Shown here one piece after another: positions 53,493 through 61,541 of a DNA stretch of 64,000 nucleotides. The DNA comes from JAKPUX01 sp964436305 (GTDB taxonomy: Bacteria > Zhuqueibacterota > Zhuqueibacteria > Residuimicrobiales > Residuimicrobiaceae), in NCBI GenBank assembly GCA_964436305.1, contig CAYTCI010000004.1:1-64000 (forward strand), read 5' to 3'. How positions within the stretch are numbered: position 1 is the first letter of the stretch; each line of letters starts with the position of its first letter. A program made the translations under genes and the position numbers. Under the pieces are notes generated by a model. That model searched no databases, was not told where the DNA came from, and worked only from the letters and a program-made list of their open reading frames with translations.

Positions 53493-54292
53493 AGCTGCAT
53501 TTCATCAAAATATCAGCGACCGGCAACGATTTCATCCTCATCGACAACCGTGCCGGGCAGTGGTCCGCCGAGCGGGATGCGGCGCTCTTCAGCCGTCTTT
53601 GCCGCCACCATGAGAGCATCGGCGCCGACGGCGTCATTCTGCTCGAGCCCTCCGCGCGCGCTGATTTTCGGTACGTTCACATCAATGCGGACGGCAGCAT
53701 CGCCGGGATGTGCGGCAACGGCAGCCGTGCCATCGCCTGGTTTGCCCGGCGCCTGGGTCTGGGCGATGCAGAGTTCTCCTTCGAAATCTGCGGCCGCCTT
53801 TACCAGGCCCGGGTGGAGGGTGGGCAGGTGACCACCCGCATGATCCCGCCGGGTACCATCGACCTCGACCGCGACGCCGCCACAGAGCGGGGATGGCGGC
53901 CGGGCGGATTCATCGATACCGGCGTGCCGCATTATGTCATACTGGTCCCGGAGGTCCGCCAGGTGGAGATCGCCAGCGAGGGGCCCTTTTTCCGTTACCA
54001 CCCCCTCTTTCCCGCGGGCGCCAACGCCGACTTTGTCGAGATCGTCGATGCCCATCATCTCCGGGTGCGCACCTGGGAACGCGGGGTCGAAGGCGAGACC
54101 CTGGCCTGCGGCACCGGCGCCATGGCCTCCACCCTGGTCTGCTACCGCCGCGGCCTGGTCGCGGCGCCAGTGCAGCTCGATTTTCCCGGCGGCCGTCTGA
54201 CCATCGATTTCAATCCGGAGCTCTCCGCCATCACCCTCACCGGAGCGGTCGATCCGGTCTATGAGGGCGATCTCTTCGCAGAACATGCCTGA
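53489..54292 (+). CDS. dapF: Diaminopimelate epimerase
   Basis: A 267-residue enzyme that converts LL- to meso-diaminopimelate for lysine and peptidoglycan synthesis. The TTG start overlaps the stop of the previous gene (TTGA), giving MKLHFIKISATGNDFILID, the family opening. The two catalytic cysteines are Cys75 in GMCGNGSRA and Cys207 in ACGTGAMAS. The FIDTGVPHYVI segment and AGANADFVEI also match. Length is normal. Translation is probably coupled to the upstream secreted-protein gene. A strong bidirectional terminator follows. Confidence 0.96.
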   Translation: MKLHFIKISATGNDFILIDNRAGQWSAERDAALFSRLCRHHESIGADGVILLEPSARADFRYVHINADGSIAGMCGNGSRAIAWFARRLGLGDAEFSFEICGRLYQARVEGGQVTTRMIPPGTIDLDRDAATERGWRPGGFIDTGVPHYVILVPEVRQVEIASEGPFFRYHPLFPAGANADFVEIVDAHHLRVRTWERGVEGETLACGTGAMASTLVCYRRGLVAAPVQLDFPGGRLTIDFNPELSAITLTGAVDPVYEGDLFAEHA

Positions 54293-54319
54293 CGGCTTGC
54301 GCCCGCCATTCTCTCCTGC

Positions 54320-54358
54320 AAAAAAAAGCCCGGTTCTGATCAGAACCGGGCTTTTTTT
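54320..54358. terminator. Bidirectional terminator between dapF and the ABC permease gene
   Basis: Near-perfect palindrome AAAGCCCGGTTCTG / CAGAACCGGGCTTT with A and T runs at both ends, located between two convergent genes. Confidence 0.9.
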
Positions 54359-54376
54359 ATTGCCGTATGAGGGTAT

Positions 54377-55792
54377 TCAATCGTGCCGCAGTGCCTCAAC
54401 CGGATTGACCCGGGCTGCACGCGCCGCCGGATAGAGACCCGCCAGCAGGCTCACCAGAATCGAAAAGAGGATGGCGCCGATGATGAGCCAGGGCGACAGA
54501 TAAAAGAAGTCAATGTCGCCGCCGGGGCCGCCCTGGCGCACCATCCAGAGGTTGGCGATCCAGTTGGCCAGGCGCGAGACCAGCCAGCCGAGTACCACCC
54601 CAAGGAGGCCGCCGGCCAGGCCGATAGTCCCCGCCTCGACGAAAAAGATGGTGCGAATCTGGCGCTCGCTCGCCCCCACCGCCTTCATCACGCCGATCTC
54701 GCGGGTGCGCTCGAGGATCGACATCACCATGGTATTGATGATCCCCAGGGCGGCGACGATCAGGGCAATGGTACCGATGGCGCCGAGGGCAGTGTCGACC
54801 ATGATGAATCCCCGTTTGATCTCCTCAAGCTGGTCCGCCAGTGCAAATACCGAAAAATTAAGCTCTTTCAGGCGTTTGCGAACCGATTCCAGATCCTTGA
54901 TATCCCGCAGGCGGACATAAAGTGCATCGTAGCCACCGGAGGTGCGGCCGCTGCGGCTGAGCATGTTCCACATGCTGGTGAAGGCGAAACGCGGCAGGTG
55001 CTTGCCGGTCTCGAGCGGCACGACAACGCCGCCCTGGATCTGCTCGTTGCTGAAGGCGTGCGGTTTGGGCCGGATGCCCTTGAGCCGCAGGCGGGTGATC
55101 TGTTCGCGGAAGGGCGGTTGCATACCCGGCATCATCCCGCCGCGCATCACCTGGCCGAGGTCGAGCACGGAGGTCACCACCTCCACCTCGGCGCCGATGA
55201 GCGAATCCGCGGGCAGCTGCCGCCAGGTGCGCACCGAGTCGGAGAGGCTCGCCTCCCCTTCCCCTTTCAGGACGATCTTGAGGCCGGCGAGGGTGGAATA
55301 GGCCAGCACCGCCTCGCGCGCGCTGTCGCTGCTGAAAAAGCCGCCCCAGCCCATCCGGTCGTACGGGCGGTAGCGTCCCATAACCACGGGCACCGAGCGC
55401 AGGGTGGTGCTGGTTTCGCGGCCGGCAAGGCGTATGCGGACGGGGAAGGAGATCTCGGGGAAGACCACGGCCACCCCGGGCAGGGCGGCGATCAGGGCGA
55501 CGGCGGTATCATTGAGCGCTCGCGTCCGCTGCTGCAGGCCGCTTACAGCGGCATCCATATTACCGGACATCGCTTGTCCGATATCGACCTTCATCGGCAG
55601 GACGCGGATCGAGGTGAAGAGATCGTTGGCGGTGAAGGCCTCGGTGACGTTGCGCTGCATGCCGGCGCCGAAGGAGACCATGGCGACCAGCGCGCCGATG
55701 CCGATGATCACGCCGAGGGTGGTCAGCACCGTGCGCAGTCTGGTGCGCCAGAGGGTATCCAGACTGAAGCGGATGAGGTCGCTGCTCTTCAT
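54377..55792 (-). CDS. MacB-like ABC transporter permease
   Basis: A 471-residue permease of the MacB/FtsX family. A membrane helix lies at about residues 20-45 (TVLTTLGVIIGIGALVAMVSFGAG), followed by a periplasmic domain of about 260 residues and three further helices in the FtsX domain at the C-terminus (GAIGTIALIVAALGIINTMV, AGTIGLAGGLLGVVLGWL, LIIGAILFSILVSLLAGLYP). ERTREIGVMKAVGAS is the conserved cytoplasmic coupling helix. With the ATPase gene that overlaps it by four bases, it forms a mechanotransmission-type exporter. MacB works with an adaptor and TolC; neither lies in the window, so the substrate and partners are unknown. Confidence 0.88.
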   Translation of the reverse strand: MKSSDLIRFSLDTLWRTRLRTVLTTLGVIIGIGALVAMVSFGAGMQRNVTEAFTANDLFTSIRVLPMKVDIGQAMSGNMDAAVSGLQQRTRALNDTAVALIAALPGVAVVFPEISFPVRIRLAGRETSTTLRSVPVVMGRYRPYDRMGWGGFFSSDSAREAVLAYSTLAGLKIVLKGEGEASLSDSVRTWRQLPADSLIGAEVEVVTSVLDLGQVMRGGMMPGMQPPFREQITRLRLKGIRPKPHAFSNEQIQGGVVVPLETGKHLPRFAFTSMWNMLSRSGRTSGGYDALYVRLRDIKDLESVRKRLKELNFSVFALADQLEEIKRGFIMVDTALGAIGTIALIVAALGIINTMVMSILERTREIGVMKAVGASERQIRTIFFVEAGTIGLAGGLLGVVLGWLVSRLANWIANLWMVRQGGPGGDIDFFYLSPWLIIGAILFSILVSLLAGLYPAARAARVNPVEALRHD

Positions 55793-56481
55793 GCCGGCCC
55801 CCGCAGGGCTTCCGGCGCGACGAATTCGCCGTCGAGCATGTGGAGCTGGCGGTGGGCGAGCCGGGCCGCCGCTTTTTCATCGTGGGTGACCATGAGGAGG
55901 GTAAGACCGCCGTCGCGATTGAGCTGCTGCAGGAGGTCGAGGATCTCGCCGGCGGTGCGGCTGTCGAGGTTGCCGGTCGGCTCATCGGCGAGAAGAATGG
56001 CGGGCTCGTTGGCGAGGGCACGGGCAATGGCGACGCGCTGCGCCTCGCCACCGGAGAGCTCGGCCGGCTTGTGGCTCCGCCGCGGGGTCAATCCGACCAG
56101 ATCGAGCAGGGCCGCAGCCCGGCGATGGCGCTCCTCCCGCCCGCGGCCGGCGAAGATCATCGGCAGGACGACATTCTCGAGCGCGGTGCGGGAGGGGATG
56201 AGATTGAAGGACTGGAAGATCATCCCCACCGTATTCCGCCGGTGCAGCGCCAGCTGTTCGCGGTCAAGGGCGGCCAGGTCGCGGCCCTGTACCAGCAGCT
56301 GTCCGGCACTGGGGCTGTCGAGGCCGCCGATGAGGTTGAGCAGGGTCGATTTGCCCGAGCCGGAGCGGCCGACCAGGGTGACGAACTCGCCGGCAGCAAT
56401 GGTGAAGGAGAGGCCGCGCAGGGCCGCGACCTCCGCCTTGCCCTTCTGGTAGTGCTTGTGCAGCCCGATCGCTTCGACCAC
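55789..56481 (-). CDS. MacB/LolD-type ABC transporter ATPase
   Basis: A 230-residue ATPase subunit. A GTG start is chosen so that the protein does not run back into the fumarase gene; upstream in-frame codons give a leader without family similarity. Walker A is GRSGSGKST, the Q-loop is MIFQSFNLIPSRTALENV, the signature is LSGGEAQRVAIARAL, Walker B is ILLADEPT with GNLDSRT, and the H-loop is MVTHDE. These are the features of the LolD/MacB/FtsE group. The gene starts 19 bases after fumB and overlaps the permease gene by four bases. The ribosome site is poor, so translation may depend on read-through from the fumarase message. Confidence 0.9.
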   Translation of the reverse strand: MVEAIGLHKHYQKGKAEVAALRGLSFTIAAGEFVTLVGRSGSGKSTLLNLIGGLDSPSAGQLLVQGRDLAALDREQLALHRRNTVGMIFQSFNLIPSRTALENVVLPMIFAGRGREERHRRAAALLDLVGLTPRRSHKPAELSGGEAQRVAIARALANEPAILLADEPTGNLDSRTAGEILDLLQQLNRDGGLTLLMVTHDEKAAARLAHRQLHMLDGEFVAPEALRGPA

Positions 56482-56500
56482 GGTTGCACCGTGCAGGCCG

Positions 56501-57058
56501 CTATTTGATCCCGTATTTGGCAATGCCTTCCTGATAGATATTGCCGCCATGGCAGTCCTGGGCGACGATGGCCGGAAAATCGACGACCGTCAGCTTGGCG
56601 ATCGCCTCGGCGCCAAGTTCGGGCCAGGCGACCGTCTCGTTGGCCTTGATGGACTTGGCGATCAGCGCCGCCGCGCCGCCGACCGCCACCATGTAGACGC
56701 CGCAGTGGGTCTGCAGGGCCTCGGCGACCTTGGCGTTCATCTCGCCCTTGCCGATCATCCCCTTGGAGCCGATGGCGAGGAGGCGCGGGGCGTAGGCATT
56801 CATCCGGCCGCTGGTGGTGGGGCCGGCCGAACCAATCGGTTTACCCGGCCGTGCAGGCGAGGGACCGACATAATAGACCAGATGGCCGGTGAGATCGACG
56901 GGCAGGGGCTGGCCCGCATCCAGCAGATCGACCAGCCGCTTGTGCGCGGCATCGCGCGCGGTATAGATGATCCCGGTGATGAGCACACTGTCGCCGGCGT
57001 GAAGCGTCTTGACCACCGCATCGGTCAGGGGCGTCGAGATTCTCTTGATATCCGCCAT
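56501..57058 (-). CDS. Class I fumarate hydratase, beta subunit
   Basis: A 185-residue C-terminal (swivel) domain of iron-sulfur fumarase, here a separate gene, as in many anaerobes. AAGGAG lies eight to nine bases before the ATG. Conserved stretches are GIIYTARDAAHKRL, YYVGPSPARPGKPIGSAGPT with the catalytic threonine in TTSGRMN, and KGMIGKGEM. It works with the alpha subunit encoded 21 bases upstream to interconvert fumarate and malate. It could also be the beta subunit of a tartrate dehydratase; the GPTTSGRM sequence and linkage to PEP carboxykinase favour fumarase. Confidence 0.9.
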   Translation of the reverse strand: MADIKRISTPLTDAVVKTLHAGDSVLITGIIYTARDAAHKRLVDLLDAGQPLPVDLTGHLVYYVGPSPARPGKPIGSAGPTTSGRMNAYAPRLLAIGSKGMIGKGEMNAKVAEALQTHCGVYMVAVGGAAALIAKSIKANETVAWPELGAEAIAKLTVVDFPAIVAQDCHGGNIYQEGIAKYGIK

Positions 57059-57079
57059 AACCACACTCCTTGGTTGGGA

Positions 57080-57922
57080 TCAGATCACGATCGATTTGTG
57101 CCGCGCAGCGTGGCACTGAATATTGACGGAAGCCGGCAGCGAAGCGATATGGCAGGGGAAGACCTCGACGTGGACATCGAGAGCGGTGACCCGGCCGCCG
57201 AGCCCCTGCGGGCCGATACCGAGCTTGTTGATGCGTTCGAGCAGCTCCAGCTCCATGGCCGCATAAAAGGGATCGGGATGGCGATCGCCGACCGGGCGCA
57301 GCAGGGATCTCTTCGCCAGCCAGGCCACCTTTTCGAAAGTGCCACCGATGCCGACGCCGACGACGATCGGCGGACAGGGGTTGCTGCCGGCGCGGCGCAC
57401 CTTGTCGACGACAAAATTCTTGACGCCCTCGGCGCCGTCGGAGGGGGTGAGCATGGCCACCTCACTCATGTTCTCCGAGCCGCCGCCCTTGGGGGCGATG
57501 GTGATCTTTAATTCCTTGCCGGGTCTGGTCTCGATCCAGATGATCGGCGGGGTGTTGTCCTTGGTGTTGACACGCTGCAGGGGATCGGAAACGATCGATT
57601 TTCGCAGGAAACCATCGCCGTAGCCCTTGCGCACCCCTTCGGTGATGGCCTCCTCGAGGGTTTTGCCACCGACGATCACCTCCTGGCCCAGTTCGACAAA
57701 AAAGACAGCAAAGCCGGTATCCTGGCACATCGGGAATTCGCCCTCCTGGGCGATGCCGGCATTTTCGATGATCTGTTCGAGGATAGCACGGCCGGTGGGA
57801 GACTCCTCCCGGGCCAGTCCCTCCTTGAGGGCGATAAGCACATCCTCGCCGAGATGGTAATTGGCATCCACGCACAACCTGGCGACCGCTTCACTGATGA
57901 CTGGGGCTGCTATTTCTCGCAT
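57080..57922 (-). CDS. Class I fumarate hydratase, alpha subunit
   Basis: A 280-residue N-terminal catalytic subunit that binds an oxygen-sensitive 4Fe-4S cluster through Cys residues in FPMCQDTG, GSNPCPPI and VFPCHIA. The ATG giving MREIAAPVISEAVA has GGGAGCAGG upstream. APKGGGSENMS and GVGIGGTFEKVAWLAKRSLLRP are family signatures. The beta subunit lies directly downstream. It hydrates fumarate to malate, so it fits the central carbon genes here: PEP carboxykinase lies just upstream in the same direction. It has its own near-consensus promoter at 58030-58058. Confidence 0.93.
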   Translation of the reverse strand: MREIAAPVISEAVARLCVDANYHLGEDVLIALKEGLAREESPTGRAILEQIIENAGIAQEGEFPMCQDTGFAVFFVELGQEVIVGGKTLEEAITEGVRKGYGDGFLRKSIVSDPLQRVNTKDNTPPIIWIETRPGKELKITIAPKGGGSENMSEVAMLTPSDGAEGVKNFVVDKVRRAGSNPCPPIVVGVGIGGTFEKVAWLAKRSLLRPVGDRHPDPFYAAMELELLERINKLGIGPQGLGGRVTALDVHVEVFPCHIASLPASVNIQCHAARHKSIVI

Positions 57923-58029
57923 AACCTGCTCCCTTGGGATGGGCCCGTCCGGCCTGCAGCGGGCCGCCCGCTTATTTAGTTCGCTCAAGTACAGGCCCGC
58001 CGGCGCGGGCCAGAACTGGATTGCGATTC

Positions 58030-58058
58030 AATCTAGCAAAGCCGCCGGACAATGTCAA
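58030..58058 (-). promoter_or_regulatory. Sigma70-like promoter of the fumarase-ABC operon
   Basis: On the minus strand TTGACA (58058-58053), a 17-base spacer and TAGATT (58035-58030), about 110 bases before the fumarase alpha start. Confidence 0.75.
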
Positions 58059-58086
58059 GTGATTCTGCGGACTTTTTCAGCTCCCG

Positions 58087-59868
58087 CTAGCGCAGCCGCT
58101 CCTCCAGGCCCTCGAGTTCTCTCAGGAGCTGACGCGGCAGACGCGAACCGAAGGTGGTGAAGAATTCGCGGATGGCGGCCGCCTCCTTGTGCCAGCCTTC
58201 CCGGTCGATCCGGAAAAGCTCCGCCACTTCCGCTTCCGGCATCCCCAGTCCCGTCACATCCAGCGCGCCCGGCGCGGGCACGTAGCCGATGGGGGTGGCC
58301 AGGGCGTTTTCGGCGCCGTCACAGCGCTCAAAGATCCACTTGAGCACCCGGCAGTTCTCGCCATAGCCGGGCCAGAGATACCTGCCCGCCTGATTTTTAC
58401 GGAACCAGTTGACGTAAAAGATTCGCGGCAGTCGGGGGGATTCCTGGCGGTTGCCGACACAGAGCCAGTGGGCGAAATAATCGGCCATGTTATAGCCGCA
58501 GAAGGGAAGCATGGCGAAGGGATCGCGGCGGATCACCCCGACCGTACCGTCAGCGGCGGCGGTACGCTCCGAGGAGACCACGGCGCCGAGAAAGACGCCG
58601 TGCTGCCAGTTAAAGGCCTCATGCACCAGCGGGATCAGCGAGGGCCGCCGCCCGCCGAAGAGAATGGCCGAGATGGGCACCCCCGCCGGATCCTCCCAGG
58701 CCGGGTCAATCACCGGACATTGCGCAGCGGGCGCCGTGAAACGGGCATTGGGATGCGCCGCCAGCTTGCCGCAATCAGGACTCCAGGGCTGATTGAGCCA
58801 GCTGGTGAGACGCTCCGGCTTTTCCGGGGTCATGCCCTCCCACCAGATATCACCCTCAGGCGTCAGGGCGACATTGGTAAAAATGGTATTCTCGCGCATG
58901 CTGAGCATGGCATTGCGATTGGAGGCCATCGAGGTGCCCGGAGCAACTCCGAAAAAGCCGAATTCAGGGTTGATCGCATGCAAACGGCCATCCTGGCCGA
59001 ATTTCATCCAGGCGATGTCATCGCCGACGGTCTCCACCTTCCAGCCCGGCAGGGTCGGAATCAGCATGGCAAGGTTGGTCTTGCCGCACGCGCTCGGGAA
59101 GGCGCCGGCAATGTACTTTTTTTCGCCCGCGGGATTGGTCAGGCCGAGGATGAGCATGTGCTCTGCCAGCCAGCCGCCCTCGCGTGCCATCACCGAGGCG
59201 ATGCGCAGGGCAAAGCATTTTTTGCCAAGCAGGGCGTTGCCGCCATAGCCGCTGCCATAAGACCAGATCATCTTTTCTTCGGGAAAGTGGACGATATAGC
59301 GGTTTTCGGGGTTGCAAGGCCAGGGGACATCGGTCTCGCCCGGCTGGAGGGGTTTGCCCACCGAATGCAGGCAGGGGATAAATGGATTATCTCCAAGGGC
59401 TTGTAAAACCTCTTTGCCGATGCGTGTCATGATGCGCATATTGGCGACGACATAGGGGGAGTCGGTCAATTCGACACCGATCTGGGCGATGCGCGATCCC
59501 AGCGGCCCCATGCTGAAGGGAATGACGTAGAGGGTGCGTCCGCGCATGCTGCCGCGGAAAAGGGGGAGGAGCAGCGCTTTCATCTCATCCGGATCCCGCC
59601 AGTTGTTGGTGATCCCGGCATCCTCCGGATAGCGTGAACAAATGAAGGTGGCCTTTTCCACCCGGGCGACATCGCAAGGATCGGATTCGCAGAGGAAAGA
59701 TTGGGGCCGTAGTTGGGGATTAAGGCGGCGAAATGTGCCCTTCTGTATTAAAATTGAACAGATCTGCTCATATTCCGCCTGGGAACCATCACACCAGTGC
59801 ACCTGATCCGGTTCGCAAAGGTCGACCATCTCCTGAACCCAGTGTTTCAAGCGCATATTCGAGGTCAT
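58087..59868 (-). CDS. pckG: GTP-dependent phosphoenolpyruvate carboxykinase
   Basis: A 593-residue enzyme of the GTP-specific class, which is longer than and unlike the ATP-dependent form. It converts oxaloacetate and GTP to PEP, CO2 and GDP. Motifs: the PEP-binding RGRTLYVIPFSMGP, the metal/Lys region SYGSGYGGNALLGKKCFALRIAS, the P-loop GAFPSACGKTN with Lys263 and the hyper-reactive cysteine before it, and the GTP-specific CGYNMADYFAHWL region. AACGGAG lies before the ATG. It stands alone with its own promoter; the fumarase genes follow. Together they could feed C4 acids into gluconeogenesis. Confidence 0.96.
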   Translation of the reverse strand: MTSNMRLKHWVQEMVDLCEPDQVHWCDGSQAEYEQICSILIQKGTFRRLNPQLRPQSFLCESDPCDVARVEKATFICSRYPEDAGITNNWRDPDEMKALLLPLFRGSMRGRTLYVIPFSMGPLGSRIAQIGVELTDSPYVVANMRIMTRIGKEVLQALGDNPFIPCLHSVGKPLQPGETDVPWPCNPENRYIVHFPEEKMIWSYGSGYGGNALLGKKCFALRIASVMAREGGWLAEHMLILGLTNPAGEKKYIAGAFPSACGKTNLAMLIPTLPGWKVETVGDDIAWMKFGQDGRLHAINPEFGFFGVAPGTSMASNRNAMLSMRENTIFTNVALTPEGDIWWEGMTPEKPERLTSWLNQPWSPDCGKLAAHPNARFTAPAAQCPVIDPAWEDPAGVPISAILFGGRRPSLIPLVHEAFNWQHGVFLGAVVSSERTAAADGTVGVIRRDPFAMLPFCGYNMADYFAHWLCVGNRQESPRLPRIFYVNWFRKNQAGRYLWPGYGENCRVLKWIFERCDGAENALATPIGYVPAPGALDVTGLGMPEAEVAELFRIDREGWHKEAAAIREFFTTFGSRLPRQLLRELEGLEERLR

Positions 59869-59907
59869 ATCCGCTCCGTTATGAATGAGTTGACGTATCA
59901 GCTCGAT

Positions 59908-59936
59908 AACTTAGTCAGTTTTTCCCTCAGAGTCAA
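59908..59936 (-). promoter_or_regulatory. Sigma70-like promoter of pckG
   Basis: On the minus strand TTGACT (59936-59931), a 17-base spacer and TAAGTT (59913-59908), 40 bases before the start codon. Confidence 0.75.
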
Positions 59937-60079
59937 GCCAAAAGGGCGAGAAGGCCAGGCCCTCTGTATCACAGGGATACAAACCGTGAATCGGCCGCCG
60001 GCGGGCGCCGTATTGCCGCAAGGCCGCCGGTGCTGGTTCTGACTTTATTCCCTGTTTCTACTCAGGTTGAGTTGTGGAA

Positions 60080-60129
60080 AATTTCCCTGCTCCGGTTGTG
60101 ATGGGGCGCACGATTTGTGCGGGGAAATT
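60080..60129. promoter_or_regulatory. Nested inverted repeats (possible activator site or RNA structure)
   Basis: AATTTCCC (60080-60087) pairs perfectly with GGGAAATT (60122-60129), and inside lies GCAC-GATTT-GTGC (60108-60120). The element is about 210-250 bases upstream of a sigma54-like promoter, a usual distance for enhancer-binding sites. Either a protein-binding site or an RNA structure is possible. Confidence 0.35.
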
Positions 60130-60259
60130 GGCCTGAAATGACTCACCCGCCTGCGCGCGACGGCAGGGATTGCCTCATTTTAATCCACTTCGCCCCGCTA
60201 TGCCAAAAGCTGCAACATAGTGGGCCTGGTTACAAAAAGGTAATCTGGGCAGATTAGGA

Positions 60260-60288
60260 TTGACTATTTTTAATATTATCCTTATATT
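60260..60288 (+). promoter_or_regulatory. Sigma70-like promoter upstream of the transglycosylase
   Basis: TTGACT (60260-60265), a 17-base spacer and TATATT (60283-60288) in AT-rich sequence. Confidence 0.6.
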
Positions 60289-60330
60289 ATATGCTGCTTT
60301 GCACCACGGGCCGGCAAAAGAAACCACGGC

Positions 60331-60346
60331 TGGCACAGTGTTTGCT
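60331..60346 (+). promoter_or_regulatory. Sigma54-like promoter (-24/-12)
   Basis: TGGCAC (60331-60336), five bases, then TTGCT (60342-60346): an exact match to the core TGGCAC-N5-TTGCW consensus. Transcription would start near 60357, about 165 bases before the transglycosylase ATG. The match is strong; use in the cell is unproven. Confidence 0.6.
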
Positions 60347-60520
60347 ATGGTATTGACTGCAGGGGGTGGCGGCCAGGGAATAGAACCCTGGCCCCTTCTG
60401 TTAAATCTCCTCGATGCGCAGGCTGTCGTCACCATTTTACACCGCGGTGCTAAAAATGGACACCAGAGTACGACACTCTGCGCATCAGAGGATCAATCGT
60501 GAACAAACCGTGTGGAAAAA

Positions 60521-61342
60521 ATGAAAGAACCACTCAAAAAGATTGTCGCCAAGGAGAAAGAGCAGCTTAAGCAGAAAGTGGCGAAGCTCAACGAAACCGT
60601 GAAGGCCTCTAAAGATCGGAATCAACGATTATTGGAGGGCAAGATGCATCTCGGTAAAAAAGAGCTCAAAACAATCGCCGGATTGGTATTTCTGACCAGC
60701 TTCATCTTCATCGAGGGCATAAGCCTGCTATCCAGTGATTTTTTAGGCTCAGCGCAGACCGGCAAGGACGATCAGCTCACCTCGCTCTTGCGGGAACAGC
60801 AGACCATGATGGCCATTGACGTACAGCGCCGGACCAGTGTGAACAAAATCACGGGCATCATCTCACGCTACAATCGAACTATGTCCGACACAGATAAACT
60901 GCGGATCGCCAACGAGATTTACGAGATGACCAAAAAGTATCCGAATCTCAACGAAGACTTTATCTGTGCCACCATCACCCACGAAACCGGTAAAACCTGG
61001 AATCCCCAGGTCAAATCCCCGATGGGCGCCATGGGCCTGATGCAGATCATGCCCGCCACCGGCGCCTTCCTGGCAGCCCAGGAAGGGATCGACTGGACCA
61101 CGGCGGATCAGGTGCTCAACGACCCGGTCAACAACATCCGGCTCGGCTGCCGCTACATGAGCGAACTGGTAGGAACCTACAAACAAGACGGCGCCCTCGC
61201 GGCCTATAATGGCGGCCCCAAGCGCGCAGCCCTGTGGCTGGCCTCCAATCGCAACGACAGCACGCTCTTCAAGGAGACCCGGACCTACGTACCGGCGGTC
61301 AACCGGCTCTACGACCAGTTTCGCAAGGAAGGCGTGATGTAA
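60521..61342 (+). CDS. Membrane-anchored lytic transglycosylase (SLT domain)
   Basis: A 273-residue protein that would cleave peptidoglycan glycan strands and form 1,6-anhydro ends. The ATG giving MKEPLKKIVAKEKEQL is used; GGA lies five bases upstream, a modest site. Residues 1-45 are a strongly basic coiled coil in the cytoplasm, a membrane helix lies at about 52-72 (IAGLVFLTSFIFIEGISLL), and the C-terminal SLT domain contains the catalytic Glu155 in THETGKTWNP, then SPMGAMGLMQIMPATG and ALAAYNGGP. The basic cytoplasmic tail is unusual for this family and could bind a partner or nucleic acid. Regulation from tandem sigma70-like and sigma54-like promoters is predicted. Confidence 0.88.
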   Translation: MKEPLKKIVAKEKEQLKQKVAKLNETVKASKDRNQRLLEGKMHLGKKELKTIAGLVFLTSFIFIEGISLLSSDFLGSAQTGKDDQLTSLLREQQTMMAIDVQRRTSVNKITGIISRYNRTMSDTDKLRIANEIYEMTKKYPNLNEDFICATITHETGKTWNPQVKSPMGAMGLMQIMPATGAFLAAQEGIDWTTADQVLNDPVNNIRLGCRYMSELVGTYKQDGALAAYNGGPKRAALWLASNRNDSTLFKETRTYVPAVNRLYDQFRKEGVM

Positions 61343-61374
61343 GAGTCATCACCCGACACAGGTTTGCCAACGCC

Positions 61375-61404
61375 AGGCGGCGTCTCGAAGACGCCGCCTT
61401 TTTT
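61375..61404 (+). terminator. Intrinsic terminator after the transglycosylase gene
   Basis: Ten-base stem GGCGGCGTCT / AGACGCCGCC with a three-base loop, followed by seven T. Confidence 0.88.
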
Positions 61405-61541
61405 TATCCCGCCGCTTTTACCTTGATAATAGCCGGTAATATCCGTATTTTTCATCAGCACCCCGGAGGTCCCTCTCCGCTGCCTGCACCTGCAGCCAGC
61501 CTCTCCTGAGTTCTTTCCATCCAGCAACAAAGGAGGATTCC

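Larger units (their letters stand above)
60130..60520. other. Long leader region of the lytic transglycosylase gene
   Basis: No gene. It holds the two promoters described separately and a GGCCAGGG / CCCTGGCC hairpin (60371-60378 with 60386-60393) without a T-run. A transcript from the first promoter would have a leader of more than 200 bases. Confidence 0.5.

Noticed and set aside
60353..60381. A third sigma70 promoter at TTGACT near 60353
   Set aside because: No acceptable -10 box lies 16-18 bases downstream (GGGAAT region).
60371..60393. Terminator before the transglycosylase gene
   Set aside because: The GGCCAGGG/CCCTGGCC hairpin has no T-run; it was kept only as a leader structure.
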